From Kryptolebias marmoratus (lineage: Eukaryota; Chordata; Actinopteri; Cyprinodontiformes; Rivulidae), in contig NC_051449.1 of assembly GCF_001649575.2 (NCBI RefSeq), positions 19,072,727 through 19,136,726 of the forward strand: a DNA stretch of 64,000 nt, written 5' to 3'. Positions within the stretch are counted from its first letter, which is position 1. Every line of letters begins with the position of its first letter. A program made the position numbers and the translations under genes. Positions 37,530-48,277 of the stretch are shown here, in pieces. The notes under the pieces were generated by a model. The model made no database searches, was not told the origin of the DNA, and saw only the letters and a program-made list of their open reading frames with translations.

Positions 37530-37675
37530 GTGGAATAAATTTAGTGTGGCAGTAGCTGAGAGTCATCCCCAACACATACTCCAAACACTAACAGAGCCCC
37601 CTAGATATTTGTTTAAAACTTTGGTATGTAAGGCAGTGGGTGATAAGCATTTCTTGAGGGATTGATAGCTTCATT
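37530..37675 (+). repeat. Family I repeat, 3' part
   Basis: It matches from GTGTGGCAGTAGCTGAGAGTCATCCCCAACACATACTCCAA (in parts) to GTGATAAGCATTTCTTGAGGG. Confidence 0.65.
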
Positions 37676-37914
37676 GTGCATATATGGAAAATCATAACCC
37701 ACTATTCCCTATTGAGTCCCATGTTTTTATGTATGTTTGGGATAGTTTTTACAAAACTGTGAGAGCAAATTAAAAACTGATGGAAACAAATAAAATAATG
37801 GGTGAATATTATTAAAGGTGCTTCATTGGCACACTTAAATACAAAAAAAGAAGAAGCTGTCTTGTTTCATCTGACAAAGAAAAATAACACCATTTAGAGC
37901 AAAATTAATTAAAA

Positions 37915-38240
37915 GCAGCCTTCTTTGAAGGCATGCCTATGATGTGCCACCTTGCATGCCAACGTTTTAAACACAGATGTTGTGTGATCTGTTAGTGCTC
38001 AAAGGATGGTTTGGGGATGACTCTCAGGTACTACCTCACCAAGCTTTCCCTCAATGTCTGTGAAACTGGCTGAGTTACAGCCATTTTGTGTTTGCTAGTG
38101 TTGGGGTAGCAGCTATCTTGAATTGAGTTGGCTCCAAAGGTTTTGCAGCTGTGAATGTGCACTGAATGATTACTTTTGGAAAAGTTCAACAAAAACCTGA
38201 TTTATGAGATTTTTTGCTAATACACAGACACATAAACAGA
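37915..38240 (-). repeat. Family I repeat copy
   Basis: Reverse orientation: TTCTTTGAAGGCATGCC, 'CTACCTCACCAAGCTTTCCCTCAATGTCTG', 'TTGTGTTTGCTAGTG', 'GTAGCAGCTATCTTGAATTGAGTTGGCTCCAAAGG', 'TGAGATTTTTTGCTAATACACAGACAC'. It lies 240 bp from an opposite-strand copy. Confidence 0.7.
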
Positions 38241-38690
38241 GACAAACTTACAGAGGCAGCGAGATGATTGCTCAATAAAAAGCTAGAATAACAGACGGAA
38301 CAGAATGTAATACAGGTAAAGAAATATAAAGTAGGAACACAATCATTCATCGTGAACTGGAATATGATATCATTTCATCCACTCAAGCAAGATTGTTCAT
38401 AAAGCCAAAAAACTAACCTAAAACTACCTGAAAAATATATTTGAATAATGACACAAACTCTTTATTTCTCACAGAACATGAAAAGAGTAGAAAGGAGACG
38501 TCCAGGTCCCAGCAGGTCTCTAAAACACTCATGGAAAGAAAACTGGAAGGGCAAATTTTCTTCTGTCACACTTCCATTCAGACTTATCAACAATGAAAAC
38601 CTCAAATTTCACACAGATTTGGAAAATTACAGGAGCTAAACAATTACACTCAGCATGAATTTGGTTTTGTCCAAGTGATGGGAGTCCCAC
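38241..38690. other. No feature seen
   Basis: Non-coding interval between the family I copy and duplication copy B. Confidence 0.4.
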
Positions 38691-38694
38691 AAAA

Positions 38695-39826
38695 ACATCA
38701 ATCAAATTGTTTTACTCCCCATTGTGTTATTGTTATCCCATTGTGCCAGAGCCTAATGTTTCATATCAAACAGTGATTTTGATTGTGAATCAAAGAATGC
38801 TGGGAACAGATGAAAATAGGTTTTCAGTCAGAGATTACTATTTGATTTCCTTGGGATGTCAAAGGAGACGATAAATTTCTGAGACATTGCTCCCTTTGTG
38901 TTTGTTTTGTCTTTTAACTTGATCTGAAACAACAGGTAGAGTGTATTTTAAGATGCAATAATGTTCCTAAAATCTTGGATGATGTTATGATTGATTGCAA
39001 CAAACCTTTCATATTTGTGGGTAAGAGACATTTCATTTTTTGCCCTGAACCATACGTTCTTCATGTTGTGACTTCTGAATAAGGGAATCAGGCAATCACA
39101 GGTTGTGAATTTCCTCTTCAGTGATTGGTTTTGGGGTCACTCTGATCACAAGCTCTTCCTGTAAGCTGATTGGTTCGTATAATCGACCTTGCACGAATCA
39201 TGAGCTCCCAAGGCTATTTGTACTTCCTGCTTTGTTTTGACTACTCCCCAGCTTCTGCAGCTGCTCTGTACTCTGTTGAACACTACCTACTACAGCTCTT
39301 AATAAAATCCACAAAAAGACAAATATCTAGTTTAATTCTTGAGTCCACCAATATTTCAGAAAATCCCCCACAGCCATCCTCAGAAGAAATCTTTGTATCT
39401 TGTCTTCTTTGTATCTCGCTAAAAGTTTGTGTTAGCAAATGAGTGAAAGGTAATAATTGATAGTTACTGGGTAATTTATTTCCCATCTTGATAAAAAGGC
39501 AAACTAAAACAGGAAAGTTTCCTATAAACGACATTAGATCGCTCTGCATCTTTGAATAATTTTTTTTGTGGGATTAGTTAAATCCCTCATCTATTTCATT
39601 ACATCATTTGTAACAAACTGCTCTCTAAGCAAAGAGCCTAAAAATAAAACACAAGGATGTTAAGCAGTATTTGAGGTTTTTGCTTTCAGCGTGTTTTTCC
39701 TTTCTGAACACCTATTATTCACTTTGCTGATTAAGTTTGTGCTGAATGACTACTTTCAGATAGTGTCTCAAGCAGCTGCAGCTGAATTATATAAATTAAC
39801 GTTGCCATAATTTTGATGAATGATTA
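38695..39826 (+). repeat. Dispersed or segmental duplication, copy B
   Basis: It pairs with 33611-34289, but the two conserved blocks are separated by about 530 bp (38906-39435) instead of about 85 bp. The extra segment has a polyadenylation-like AATAAA at 39301 preceded by a C/T-rich promoter-like stretch, so it may be an inserted LTR-like unit, or it may be the part deleted from copy A. Confidence 0.85.
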
Positions 39827-39829
39827 AAG

Positions 39830-40411
39830 CTTCCAGAAGTGCATCGAGCATGCAACACAGCTATTTTCATTCTGGCTCTCTGGGTGGTTTTAAATCTGAA
39901 CTATTATGCTTTAAAAGGAATGTGTAACTGAACATAGAAATCAGTAACAGAAGTAACAGGGATAAGGGACCATTTTTATATATATATGTACTAAAAACAG
40001 ACTTATTATGGTCAAAACTACACAATGCTAACACCATTACTGAACATTTCCATCGTGGAGCTTTTTCAGAAGACAGGGGTATGCTGGTTTGCATGATCGC
40101 CTTGTGACAACAAAAACTCTTTTCACAAAAACAGTTTTGTGAATGAAAAGGTCAGCCCCTCTTTAAGCTACCTCCGGCTGTTCATAAATCACCAACCTAC
40201 CTGGTTATGCCCCTCAAAGATGTGACCTTTTGTAAAAAAAAGCCAGCATCTCAAAACTGTAGGACGTGTAGAGTGTAACTACACTTTGTTGACCACTGAG
40301 TAATAGATCTAAAATGTGTGTTGGACATTTCCCATTCTAACTTTTGGTGCTGGTTGGACACATAAATCATCTTTCCCTATTACATTACATCCACAATGCC
40401 AGCTTATATCT

Positions 40412-40413
<2 letters not shown>
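39830..40413. other. No feature seen
   Basis: Non-coding; short TA run at about 39976-39987. Confidence 0.4.

Positions 40414-40472
<59 letters not shown>
40414..40472. repeat. (TA)n microsatellite
   Basis: An uninterrupted TA tract of 59 bases, located at the broken edge of a LINE endonuclease relic. Open frames across it encode only alternating Ile-Tyr and are artefacts. Confidence 0.95.
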
Positions 40473-40474
<2 letters not shown>

Positions 40475-40985
40475 TGGCCTGGTAGCCTACACTTCTGGAC
40501 CACCCTGTGCTCGAACATGGCCCAAGTCTAGCACAGAAGTCCAATAACAGGACACCGCTCGGGTTCAGATCAGGAAAGCCTCCTCCTCCCAATCACCCTC
40601 TTTCAGATAACTTCGTCATTGCCCAAATAGGCATTGAAGTCACCCAGGAGAACAACACAATCCCCAGACGGCACCCCTTCCAGGGCACCATCCAGAGACT
40701 CCACGAAGGAAGGGTAATCTGAACTGCTGTTTGGAGCATAAGCACAAACAACAGTCAGAAGCTTCCCTCCTGCAGCTTAGAGCTGCAGAGAAGCAACCCT
40801 CTTTTTTAATTGAGGAAAACACCAACACCAACGTGCTCAGCTTGTAGGTTTCTTTAACACTAGATAATCAACTCCACTATATGCTCCATAACCTAAAAGA
40901 ACAGGGCTGCACTGTGGCAAATCTTTTCAAGTCTTCAGTATGAGGGCAATCTGTAACCCAAGATTCTGTTGCCAAAACTGAAAAG
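40473..40985 (-). pseudogene. Non-LTR retrotransposon endonuclease relic (Rex/RTE-type)
   Basis: The minus strand encodes, with frameshifts, [19 protein letters not shown], then [12 protein letters not shown], the D-F-N motif of apurinic-type LINE endonucleases. Further on come PDLNPSGVLLLDFCA and MFEHRVVQK, which are characteristic of a common teleost LINE family. The upstream part (40730-40985) is degenerate. The relic ends at the (TA)n tract. No reverse transcriptase follows here. Confidence 0.8.
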
Positions 40986-42100
40986 AGCCAGACAGGGAGG
41001 AGTAGAAAAGTTCAAGGCTTTTATTGTGATAGGGAAGGGTGAGTATCTGCGGGGAGAGAACTGCAGGAGAGTTCAGTCAGTGCATAAGTATATGAAAAAC
41101 AGGGAATTACTTAATAGATCGGCTCCGGTTCTTGAATGTTTTCTTCATTTCAGGTTTTGAAGAGGCAGGCCTAGATTCCAGGAAGCAATGTGCAGAGAAG
41201 CAGAGTTCAGTTCATCTTGTACCCAAGCAATTATTGACAGTACCCAGTTTTGACCAGACTAAAAAACAGATATATGAAGAGTGAAATTATTTCAGACATG
41301 GCCGAGATGGTTAGCAGTGATTTAAGGTAGAAAAACTGACAGAAACTTCCTGAAAAAAAGAAGCAAACTCTGGTGCTTCATCTTGTGTGATGTCTGATGC
41401 CTGGCAGTTCTGCTGTCAGCTAAACCGAAGTCTCTGAACATACTAAAGACAAGACATGAGATTTTCTTTCCATTACACTGATGTTCTTATGTAATCTCCT
41501 GCTACAAGAGAATACAAGAGTACATCAGCTTTAAGGTTCACCTTACTGCTCTCTCACCTCACCCCAAACCTTCGAGCTGGATGTTGACTTCAGACAATCA
41601 AAATGGCTGATGAAGGATTTTAGGAGTCTTTGTGTGACTTTGCATTCAAGCGCGTGCACATATATGCTGTGGATGTTCTTTTATAGCAGTGGAAAGCTGT
41701 CAGAGGGATGATGGATGGATCACGTGTTGATCTAGCAGCCAGACGTTACTCATTTCAAATGCCTGGTCTGCAGTCAGGAGGAGAAGCTCAGGGGGGGCCG
41801 TTATAGAAAGAAAAGGTTATTGGAAAGGTGACAAAACTCAGCAAGTGATTGTTTTTCTACTTGTAAATTTATGTTATACTATCTACATTGCCTAAAAACA
41901 TCCATAATGATAAAAAGATTTAAGAAGTAAGATGGTGAATACTGTCTTTTGCCAATAACTAGGAGATTATAATATTGATAGTAGTAGGTCAGGGCAAAAC
42001 GCTAATTACACTCAGTGACATAAGTTAAGTGCCTCGAATGAATGGTCTGATTTGGACATAATTTGGTTCACCTACAGACCAGTGATAAATATGTAAATGA
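40986..42100. other. Gene-free, nothing recognised
   Basis: Non-coding. A CpG-poor, moderately GC-balanced zone; no exon can be supported. Confidence 0.4.
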
Positions 42101-42124
42101 TTTGATTTGCAAGGAGCTGACACG

Positions 42125-42245
42125 TCTAAAACAAACACCAGAGAACATTAGCGGTGGCGCCATGAGTGGAGGGATAGTGTTATCATGCAGTTGCCATGGC
42201 AACTGACAGTCAGTTAAAACAATAAATAAAGGTCACCACAGATGC
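42125..42245. promoter_or_regulatory. Candidate regulatory island with RFX X-box
   Basis: GTTGCCATGGCAAC at 42190-42203 is a perfect 14-bp palindrome equal to the full RFX-factor X-box (two half sites). It sits in a short GC-richer, repeat-free block (AACATTAGCGGTGGCGCCAT upstream, a TCAGTTAAAACAATAAATAA string downstream). RFX factors bind such sites in promoters of ciliary genes and in vertebrate enhancers. No transcript start is visible, so a distal element is more likely than a promoter. Confidence 0.5.
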
Positions 42246-42790
42246 CTTAGACACGTTAGACAGTATTACCTCCATCCAAATCTTAATGTTAGCACACTGA
42301 CATGAACAAGTCCCCTAACTAAGATGATACTTTAACTGAACACCTTTTTTTGAATACATTTTAAAATTCAACTCAAAACCTTAAATAAATACAGAAAAAG
42401 ATTGTTTCTTTACTTTTGGTATCAAAATAGTGGGAAGTTGTGCAACAATACCTATTAAGTTGCTGTGTGTGTGTTTTAACAAGTCACAAATGCCTATGCC
42501 TACAAATTTCTGTACCGGTTACCTTTCCTGCACTTTCAGTAAAAAACAAATAGTGCAACCTAACAAAATCAGCTCAGAGGCAATATAGGCCACTTTTTCT
42601 CTCCCATAATATGTAAAAATATGAGAAAATCCACTCTCCCTTTTGGCCTTCCCTCTCATTTTAGGTGTCTGACTGGACCTATTTTCTGCAGTTCATTACA
42701 GCTGCACCAGCTGGTGGTATCCTCATATGGTTTTTCAATTACTCCAGTTTTTATACACAGGCAACACCCCATAATGTCAAGCTGATACAT
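42246..42790. other. No feature seen
   Basis: AT-rich non-coding sequence. Confidence 0.4.
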
Positions 42791-42794
42791 AGAG

Positions 42795-43670
42795 ACATTT
42801 TGAATTTAGCCTATTCAGCAAATGCTCATGGCTAATGAATGTAATAAATGAGATGCTGCTTTTTTTTTTGCCACTTTTTCCCGCTCAGCGCTGAGCTGAC
42901 ATTCCTCTGCCTTAAGGTGAGCCCTCGTCACAAATATCTCCTTCATGAAGCATTCTACAATAGGATTTAATCTTTTATCTGTAGTCCAGTTCCTCTAAAC
43001 GCTGGATAAAAAAATAGAAAATAGTGCAGGGGGCTCCAGAGGAGACAAGTGTCGTCCCTCAGTCTTTCACAAATGCTTCATTAGACACTTGGCGGGGCCA
43101 TTCATCGCTGTTATCGCATGGCCACAACGTGCCCTGCCACCACCCACTTCTCATGCATGCATTGTTGAACACACATGCAAGCAGCTGACACGATCATGTA
43201 TTGTATTCCTCCGCACAGGCACAGATGCACACATACACACAATTATGGTTGGGTGTCGTTATTGGCTGCTCAGCACTGCCGACACTTCCATCTGCTCCAT
43301 AAATCTTACTCGCTTTAATTCAGCATTCTTTGGGATTCGAAATGAGTCATTTTTCAAACTGCAGTCACAAGCTTGTAATCGGTGAAATATATGAATATTC
43401 ACATACAGTCAGGCAGCTAGGCACTTTCATTGAACGCACACAAGCACAAGCACACACTCTGTTGCTATCACTGACTCACTGGTTTTCATTGTTGATTAAT
43501 CCCAGCTCGGGATGCACTAAAGGAGACTGTTCCATTACCTGATTTCCGCGGGTCGACACATCGATTAAGCTATTACTTTGATCGGGAGATAATTTGGGCA
43601 CTCTTAAGGTGCTTCTCTCATCATCCATTCAAATCACCCCCAGGCTCACTGACATGCACTGGAGGCCTTT
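42795..43670. promoter_or_regulatory. Candidate conserved non-coding cluster
   Basis: A nearly repeat-free 0.9 kb with balanced composition and homeodomain- or PBX/MEIS-like strings: GGCTAATGAATG, TTGTTGATTAATCCCAGC and CACATCGATTAAGCTATTAC. The frames open across it (43089-43385) are not protein-like. The setting, downstream of rab18 in a gene-poor region, fits long-range enhancers. Conservation is not demonstrable here. Confidence 0.3.
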
Positions 43671-44455
43671 TTAAAAACACAAGTTATTTAGTCCTTTTAA
43701 AAGAAAATTTCACAGAAAGAATTCTCTGAAAAATAATTATTGCCAAGAAATGTTAGAAATCAGCTCTGAAGAGCTGAGGTCAAGACTGAAATCAATGATG
43801 TATCAAAGTACAGATTAGTGTTTGCAATCAAAGTCACTATGAGCAGCAAACCTGAAGAAAGGCTGCTGCCATCATCAACTGTCGCCACCATGTCAAGATT
43901 TGCTCCAAGTTGAAGTGTTGAAATCATTTCAAGTGAACTGCTGTCACTGGTTTTTCACTGTTTTAGGGTATCTTACTGCATAACTAGCAGGTAACATCTA
44001 TCTAAGGCCTACGTCACATCAGATGAGAAACCTGTTATGATCTATTAAACGGCACTAGATCGTGGCAAATTTGGAAAACCTCCTTCATTGTGAAGGCAAT
44101 CATGAGGCTGCTACGGGAGCCGACTGTGTTCTTAATCTGTGCTTGAAGACATCACTGAGACCCTGTAAAGATCATTCATGTTCTGGCTGATTTTTCACAA
44201 CATAGCAGGTTTATCATCCAGTGTGAAGGGGGCGTAGTGGCTGTGCAAAAGTGGCACATGCTTGGATGCTGCTTTATTTTGTTACATCCCTCCTGGTATC
44301 TCTCAATTAAGAACTTTGGCATTCAAAAGGCACAGGTTCTGATTATTGAGGAAGAGGTGCAGCTCATAGTATTTTGGTTTGTGTTCAGACAGCACTAGAG
44401 CCACAACATTTTGTTGCTGTTTTGAGCAAAGCGCAGCTGACCTCTCAATGAGTCG
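43671..44455. other. Gene-free, nothing recognised
   Basis: Non-coding sequence with no supported feature. Confidence 0.4.
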
Positions 44456-44494
44456 ACATATACACACATACACACACACACACATACACACACA

Positions 44495-44586
<92 letters not shown>
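44456..44586. repeat. (CA)n-(TA)n compound microsatellite
   Basis: About 110 bases of CA with a few TA interruptions at the left, running into a pure TA tail. Open frames through it are low-complexity artefacts. Confidence 0.95.
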
Positions 44587-45995
44587 GCTTGCAGTAATGA
44601 AGTCCAGCTAGAAGCTTTTGAAACTCCATCTATTTAGCACTTTCCTGCATGACTCTCATGAATGGTGTGAAGCCCGAACAGCTGCAAGCACAGCAAAAAC
44701 TACACCGAATCTGAAAAGCCCATTGGGAGACTTTACCTTAATGGCTTTTGCTTACACAATTGGTGTTTGTGCTTAGGCAACATTTTACAAAATTACTGCT
44801 TCATTCTTTTGATTTTTTTTTTCCAAGGACACCGTAGCAGTAGTCATTAAAGTCACCAAATCACATTACCTGGGAAAGTGGAGGCACTTGCTGCCCTGTG
44901 GGTGTGAGTGCCAGCACACAGTGAAACAGGAGTGAGTTGAATGTGAGGACATGGAGGCACAGTGCCTTAACTGACAGCTTCAGCTTAGAGTTTATTTGCA
45001 TTAGGAGAACAGCTTATTATATTTCTTTTGAAGAAGTCACAAACTGTTGAGAGTGCAAACAGTGTTTTGACACTGCACTTCCTCCAGTTCACTTCTCAGT
45101 TTCGAGACTTTCTTTTACGAGTCTCCTGTTGACGGAGGACTCCGTTTTGGCAGTCCTATTATTGTTTGTTCAGTCACAGTGGCTCTTTATACTCCAAATG
45201 TGTTCAAGATACTGTTTTTTGCAGATGGTAGGGATAGGGCAGACTTAGAGTATTAGGCACAAGGCAGTCCAACCCAGTCCTACCACACTGCCTGGTTGGG
45301 TCACAGTGTCCTCTGCCTGCTGCTATGCGCCGGTTCATGACAGCTCCATATTTCAGCTCTGCAGGCAACCACCTGCGTCACTACAGGATTACACAACAAA
45401 GCAACGGCATACAATGCCTTTTTTATTTACTTATAATTTCTCAACCCTTTCCTAACCCTCACAGCTCCAATCATCCATCCACCTGCAGGAAAACAAAGGA
45501 GTTCTCCGTAAAGCTCGATTAATTAGCCAGATAACAAGGAAAACACTTAACCTGCTGTATCCTGCAGCATGAACCGAAATCTGTAGGAGAAATTTGCATG
45601 AATTAACTGAGTCTCAGTGTTATGATATATTTATTGCAGAACTAGATTTGAAACCATGAAAAGCTATCTTTTATTAGACATAATTTAAGTTAAGTTTCTT
45701 CCAGATATGAAATATGGAAACAAGGTCAGGGTCTGGCAGTGAAATGATAGATTCTTATAACGAAAACAGATTTATAGCATTGTTGAAAAGATGAAATTTG
45801 GTCATATACTTCCCTTATATATTTATATATCATTCCAAAATCTTATAATGTGGGTGGTATTTTTCATTTTTATCAAACCATACCGAGTAAGCACAATTGC
45901 TTCTAAAGTCTAAATGAAAATAATTAGTGGGCATGAGTTTCAAATCTTGAGGATGAAATCATGAAAGCTGGTTTTTAAAATAATGTTCTTTTTTA
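44587..45995. other. Gene-free, nothing recognised
   Basis: Non-coding; no repeat family recognised. Confidence 0.4.
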
Positions 45996-46004
45996 AATGG
46001 ATCA

Positions 46005-46440
46005 GTCAAATCCTTTGAATTGGGATTCTGTGGAAAAGTTAAGTAATATCTTACCTGTTATAAGTAGCTCTTTGACTGACTTCAGTTTGGAGAAATAGAG
46101 TTTAATTCTGATCGGATTGACAAGCTAACCACTAGTTAGAGCAGGGCCAAGACCAAAATGGATTGTTGTGGACTTAAAACAACTATCCCAAAAATTTCAT
46201 AGTGATTTGTTTAAACACTTTTTATAATCCTTTACACTGACATCCAACACAAATATTTCTATATGATTCAGTGGTTACTTGCGAACACAAATAGTGACAG
46301 CAGCAGCTTATTGCAGCACTTCCAGTGCAGCCTGGAGCACTGGAAGTACCCACAGCAGTGAGATATTAATTGTTCATAACGTTTCCACAGAACCTCACTT
46401 TAAAACATTAGAGTTATTGCTTTGAGTATACTAAATGCAG
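46005..46440. mobile_element. Family II MITE, copy 3, most complete
   Basis: The left end 'TTTGAATTGGGATTCTGTGGAAAAGTTAAGTAATATCTTACCTG' and the reverse complement of the right end 'TTTTAAAGTGAGGTTCTGTGGAAACGTTATGAACAATTAATATCTCACTG' align over about 50 bp. The interior has TTCAGTTTGGAGAAATAGAG, then TTTAATTCTGATCGGATTGAC, matching copies 1 and 2. Confidence 0.65.
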
Positions 46441-46530
46441 AATACCATCAACTAATTTTTGGGAATATATATGATTATTGATTGTAGGACTAAATAAAAT
46501 CCTATGGTTTTATGTAATTTGTACAATTTC

Positions 46531-47023
46531 TGTCATGGATTTGAGTATTTTTGAGTTTTCTTAGTGATAGGATCATTATTATTGTGTTTCTGTAATTCTG
46601 TTTTATTTCTTGTTTACCCCGTGTTTAGTTGAATACGTTCTTGTGTAGTTTTGTTTTCCGTGTTCCCTCTCATTACTCACCTGCCCTCAGCTCAGTTTTT
46701 CTCCAGTCAGCCTTTCACGCCCACCTTCACCTGTCCTGAGTTACTAATCAGTCACCTGTGTCCACTTCCTCATCAGCCTCTGCCTTTATAATCAGTTCTT
46801 CAGCTTCAACTACTTGGTGGTTTATTCCTTCTGCTGTTGGTATCCTTGCTTCTGTGGTTTTCATGCCATGTTCATGCTCCTTGTGTTCTCTTGTAATGTT
46901 TTTTGTTACTTCGTTTTGCTGCCATATCAGCCCTTTGTTGTTGTTTATTTTGTAAATAAATCAGTTATTTTTTAATCTCCGATTTGGGTCTGCATTCTAG
47001 GTTTGTTCAGCACAGCAATTACA
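46531..47023 (+). mobile_element. Solo LTR, Gypsy-like, with intact target duplication
   Basis: The 493-bp element starts TGTCATGG and ends ATTACA, so the termini are TG and CA. It is flanked on both sides by the 5-bp duplication ATTTC (46526-46530 and 47024-47028). Inside are a TATA-like TTTATAA at about 46785 and AATAAA at 46955-46960, the U3-R-U5 order of an LTR read on the + strand. No internal region or second LTR is present. Five-base duplications are typical of Gypsy elements; an endogenous retroviral LTR is possible. Confidence 0.75.
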
Positions 47024-47029
47024 ATTTCT

Positions 47030-48070
47030 GGATTCAAGTTTGATACTGTCCAGCAATGTATAGTACAGTATAGCTATTATTTATAAGTTGACTTCTTCTG
47101 TCTACAAATAAAGTGTTTTTCCAGTAAGTTTTAATAAATCACATATTCTCTGTATGAAACATCATGCAAATTTCACCTGTATGCTTGTTCACTGTTCTTC
47201 TTTCTATCTTGGCCTCGCTTTTCGCCCTTCTTTAAAATCCCACAGCTCTCAGCTTCAGGGACCTGGGAAAGTAATTAAATGTCGGAAAATGACAAGCTCT
47301 CTTTCTCCCACTTACAACAGCCACAAAGCTCCATTTCTCAGGACCTTAGAAATGACACATTGATTTCCCTGCAGTCCAATCCTCCCCGGCCATGTCTTCC
47401 TTGGATTCTTTTTCCTGGGACCTGTGGAGAATGGGGTGGAAATATGAAGAGGATAGGAGGTTCTGCTGAAGCACCAGAGGGTGATGCTACCTGGATTTGT
47501 GTGGGTGGTTTGTAGAACTGTCATCTACCAAAGCCATATGTTTTTGTTTTCATCACCGACCCCTGTCAGTTGTGAATGCTCTTCATTAACTTTGTGCTTT
47601 GCTCCCATGACAGTGCCCCCCCGTTCTGATCTGCAGCTTTGTAGGATGTTTGCATTTCAGAAACGAAGGTCACTCAGTGGTGAGAAGAATCCCACAGAGA
47701 CATCATTAACATACTGTCATGGCATTTGGACTGTTTATATGTTCTCACCATGCTTATATTTTGACTATGTGTGACAAAATTCCTTTTTTAAAGAAATGCA
47801 TCATACAATAAATACTTGAACGTAAGTCTCCTGGACATGTTTTTCTGCACAAACATTTTAGGAAAAAAAAATACTGTTTGAATTCTTTATTTAACTGATC
47901 AACAAGTTGTCTACTGCTTCACTGTTTGCATGAAATGGTTTTTGTGACAGAACAACAAGCAGATCATTAGAGCAACTCGGACAGTTTAGTAATTTTCTGA
48001 CCTTGAAAGTGTCTTTGTTTAACTGGGTCATACCAAGCCCAGAATGCAATGGTGGTAGAAGAGCTGCAAA
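47030..48070. other. Gene-free, nothing recognised
   Basis: Non-coding between the solo LTR and the tyrosine-recombinase element. Frames at 47279-47524 and 47481-47774 show no domain. Confidence 0.4.
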
Positions 48071-48075
48071 AGATT

Positions 48076-48127
48076 AAATGAAGCCCTAGGCGGAAATTCA
48101 ACCTGTAAGACTGTTCCGGCATCCCCT
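48076..48127 (+). repeat. Left terminal direct repeat, 52 bp
   Basis: It begins AAATGAAGCCCTAGGCGG, ends GTTCCGGCATCCCCT, and is identical to 51644-51695. Confidence 0.95.
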
Positions 48128-48277
48128 ATCACCACGCCTTCGCCCCAGCCAATCAGGACGCTCCACCTCACTACCTCGTTCCAATCGCCCGACAAGAGAT
48201 CCTTCAAAAGGCGAAGCGGCCTCAGATCCACCCGCTTCAGATGTGCTTCAAACAAGACCGCTGTCGCTCGCGTGATC

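Noticed and set aside
40309..40592. Frames rich in Ile-Tyr
   Set aside because: Produced by the (TA)n tract joined to a LINE relic.
43089..43542. Open + frames of about 98 and 70 residues
   Set aside because: No domain features and no splice context; the DNA looks regulatory rather than coding.
44303..44629. Frames rich in Thr-His or Cys-Val
   Set aside because: Produced by the (CA)n microsatellite.
46758..46955. 65-residue serine-rich + frame
   Set aside because: It lies wholly within the solo LTR.
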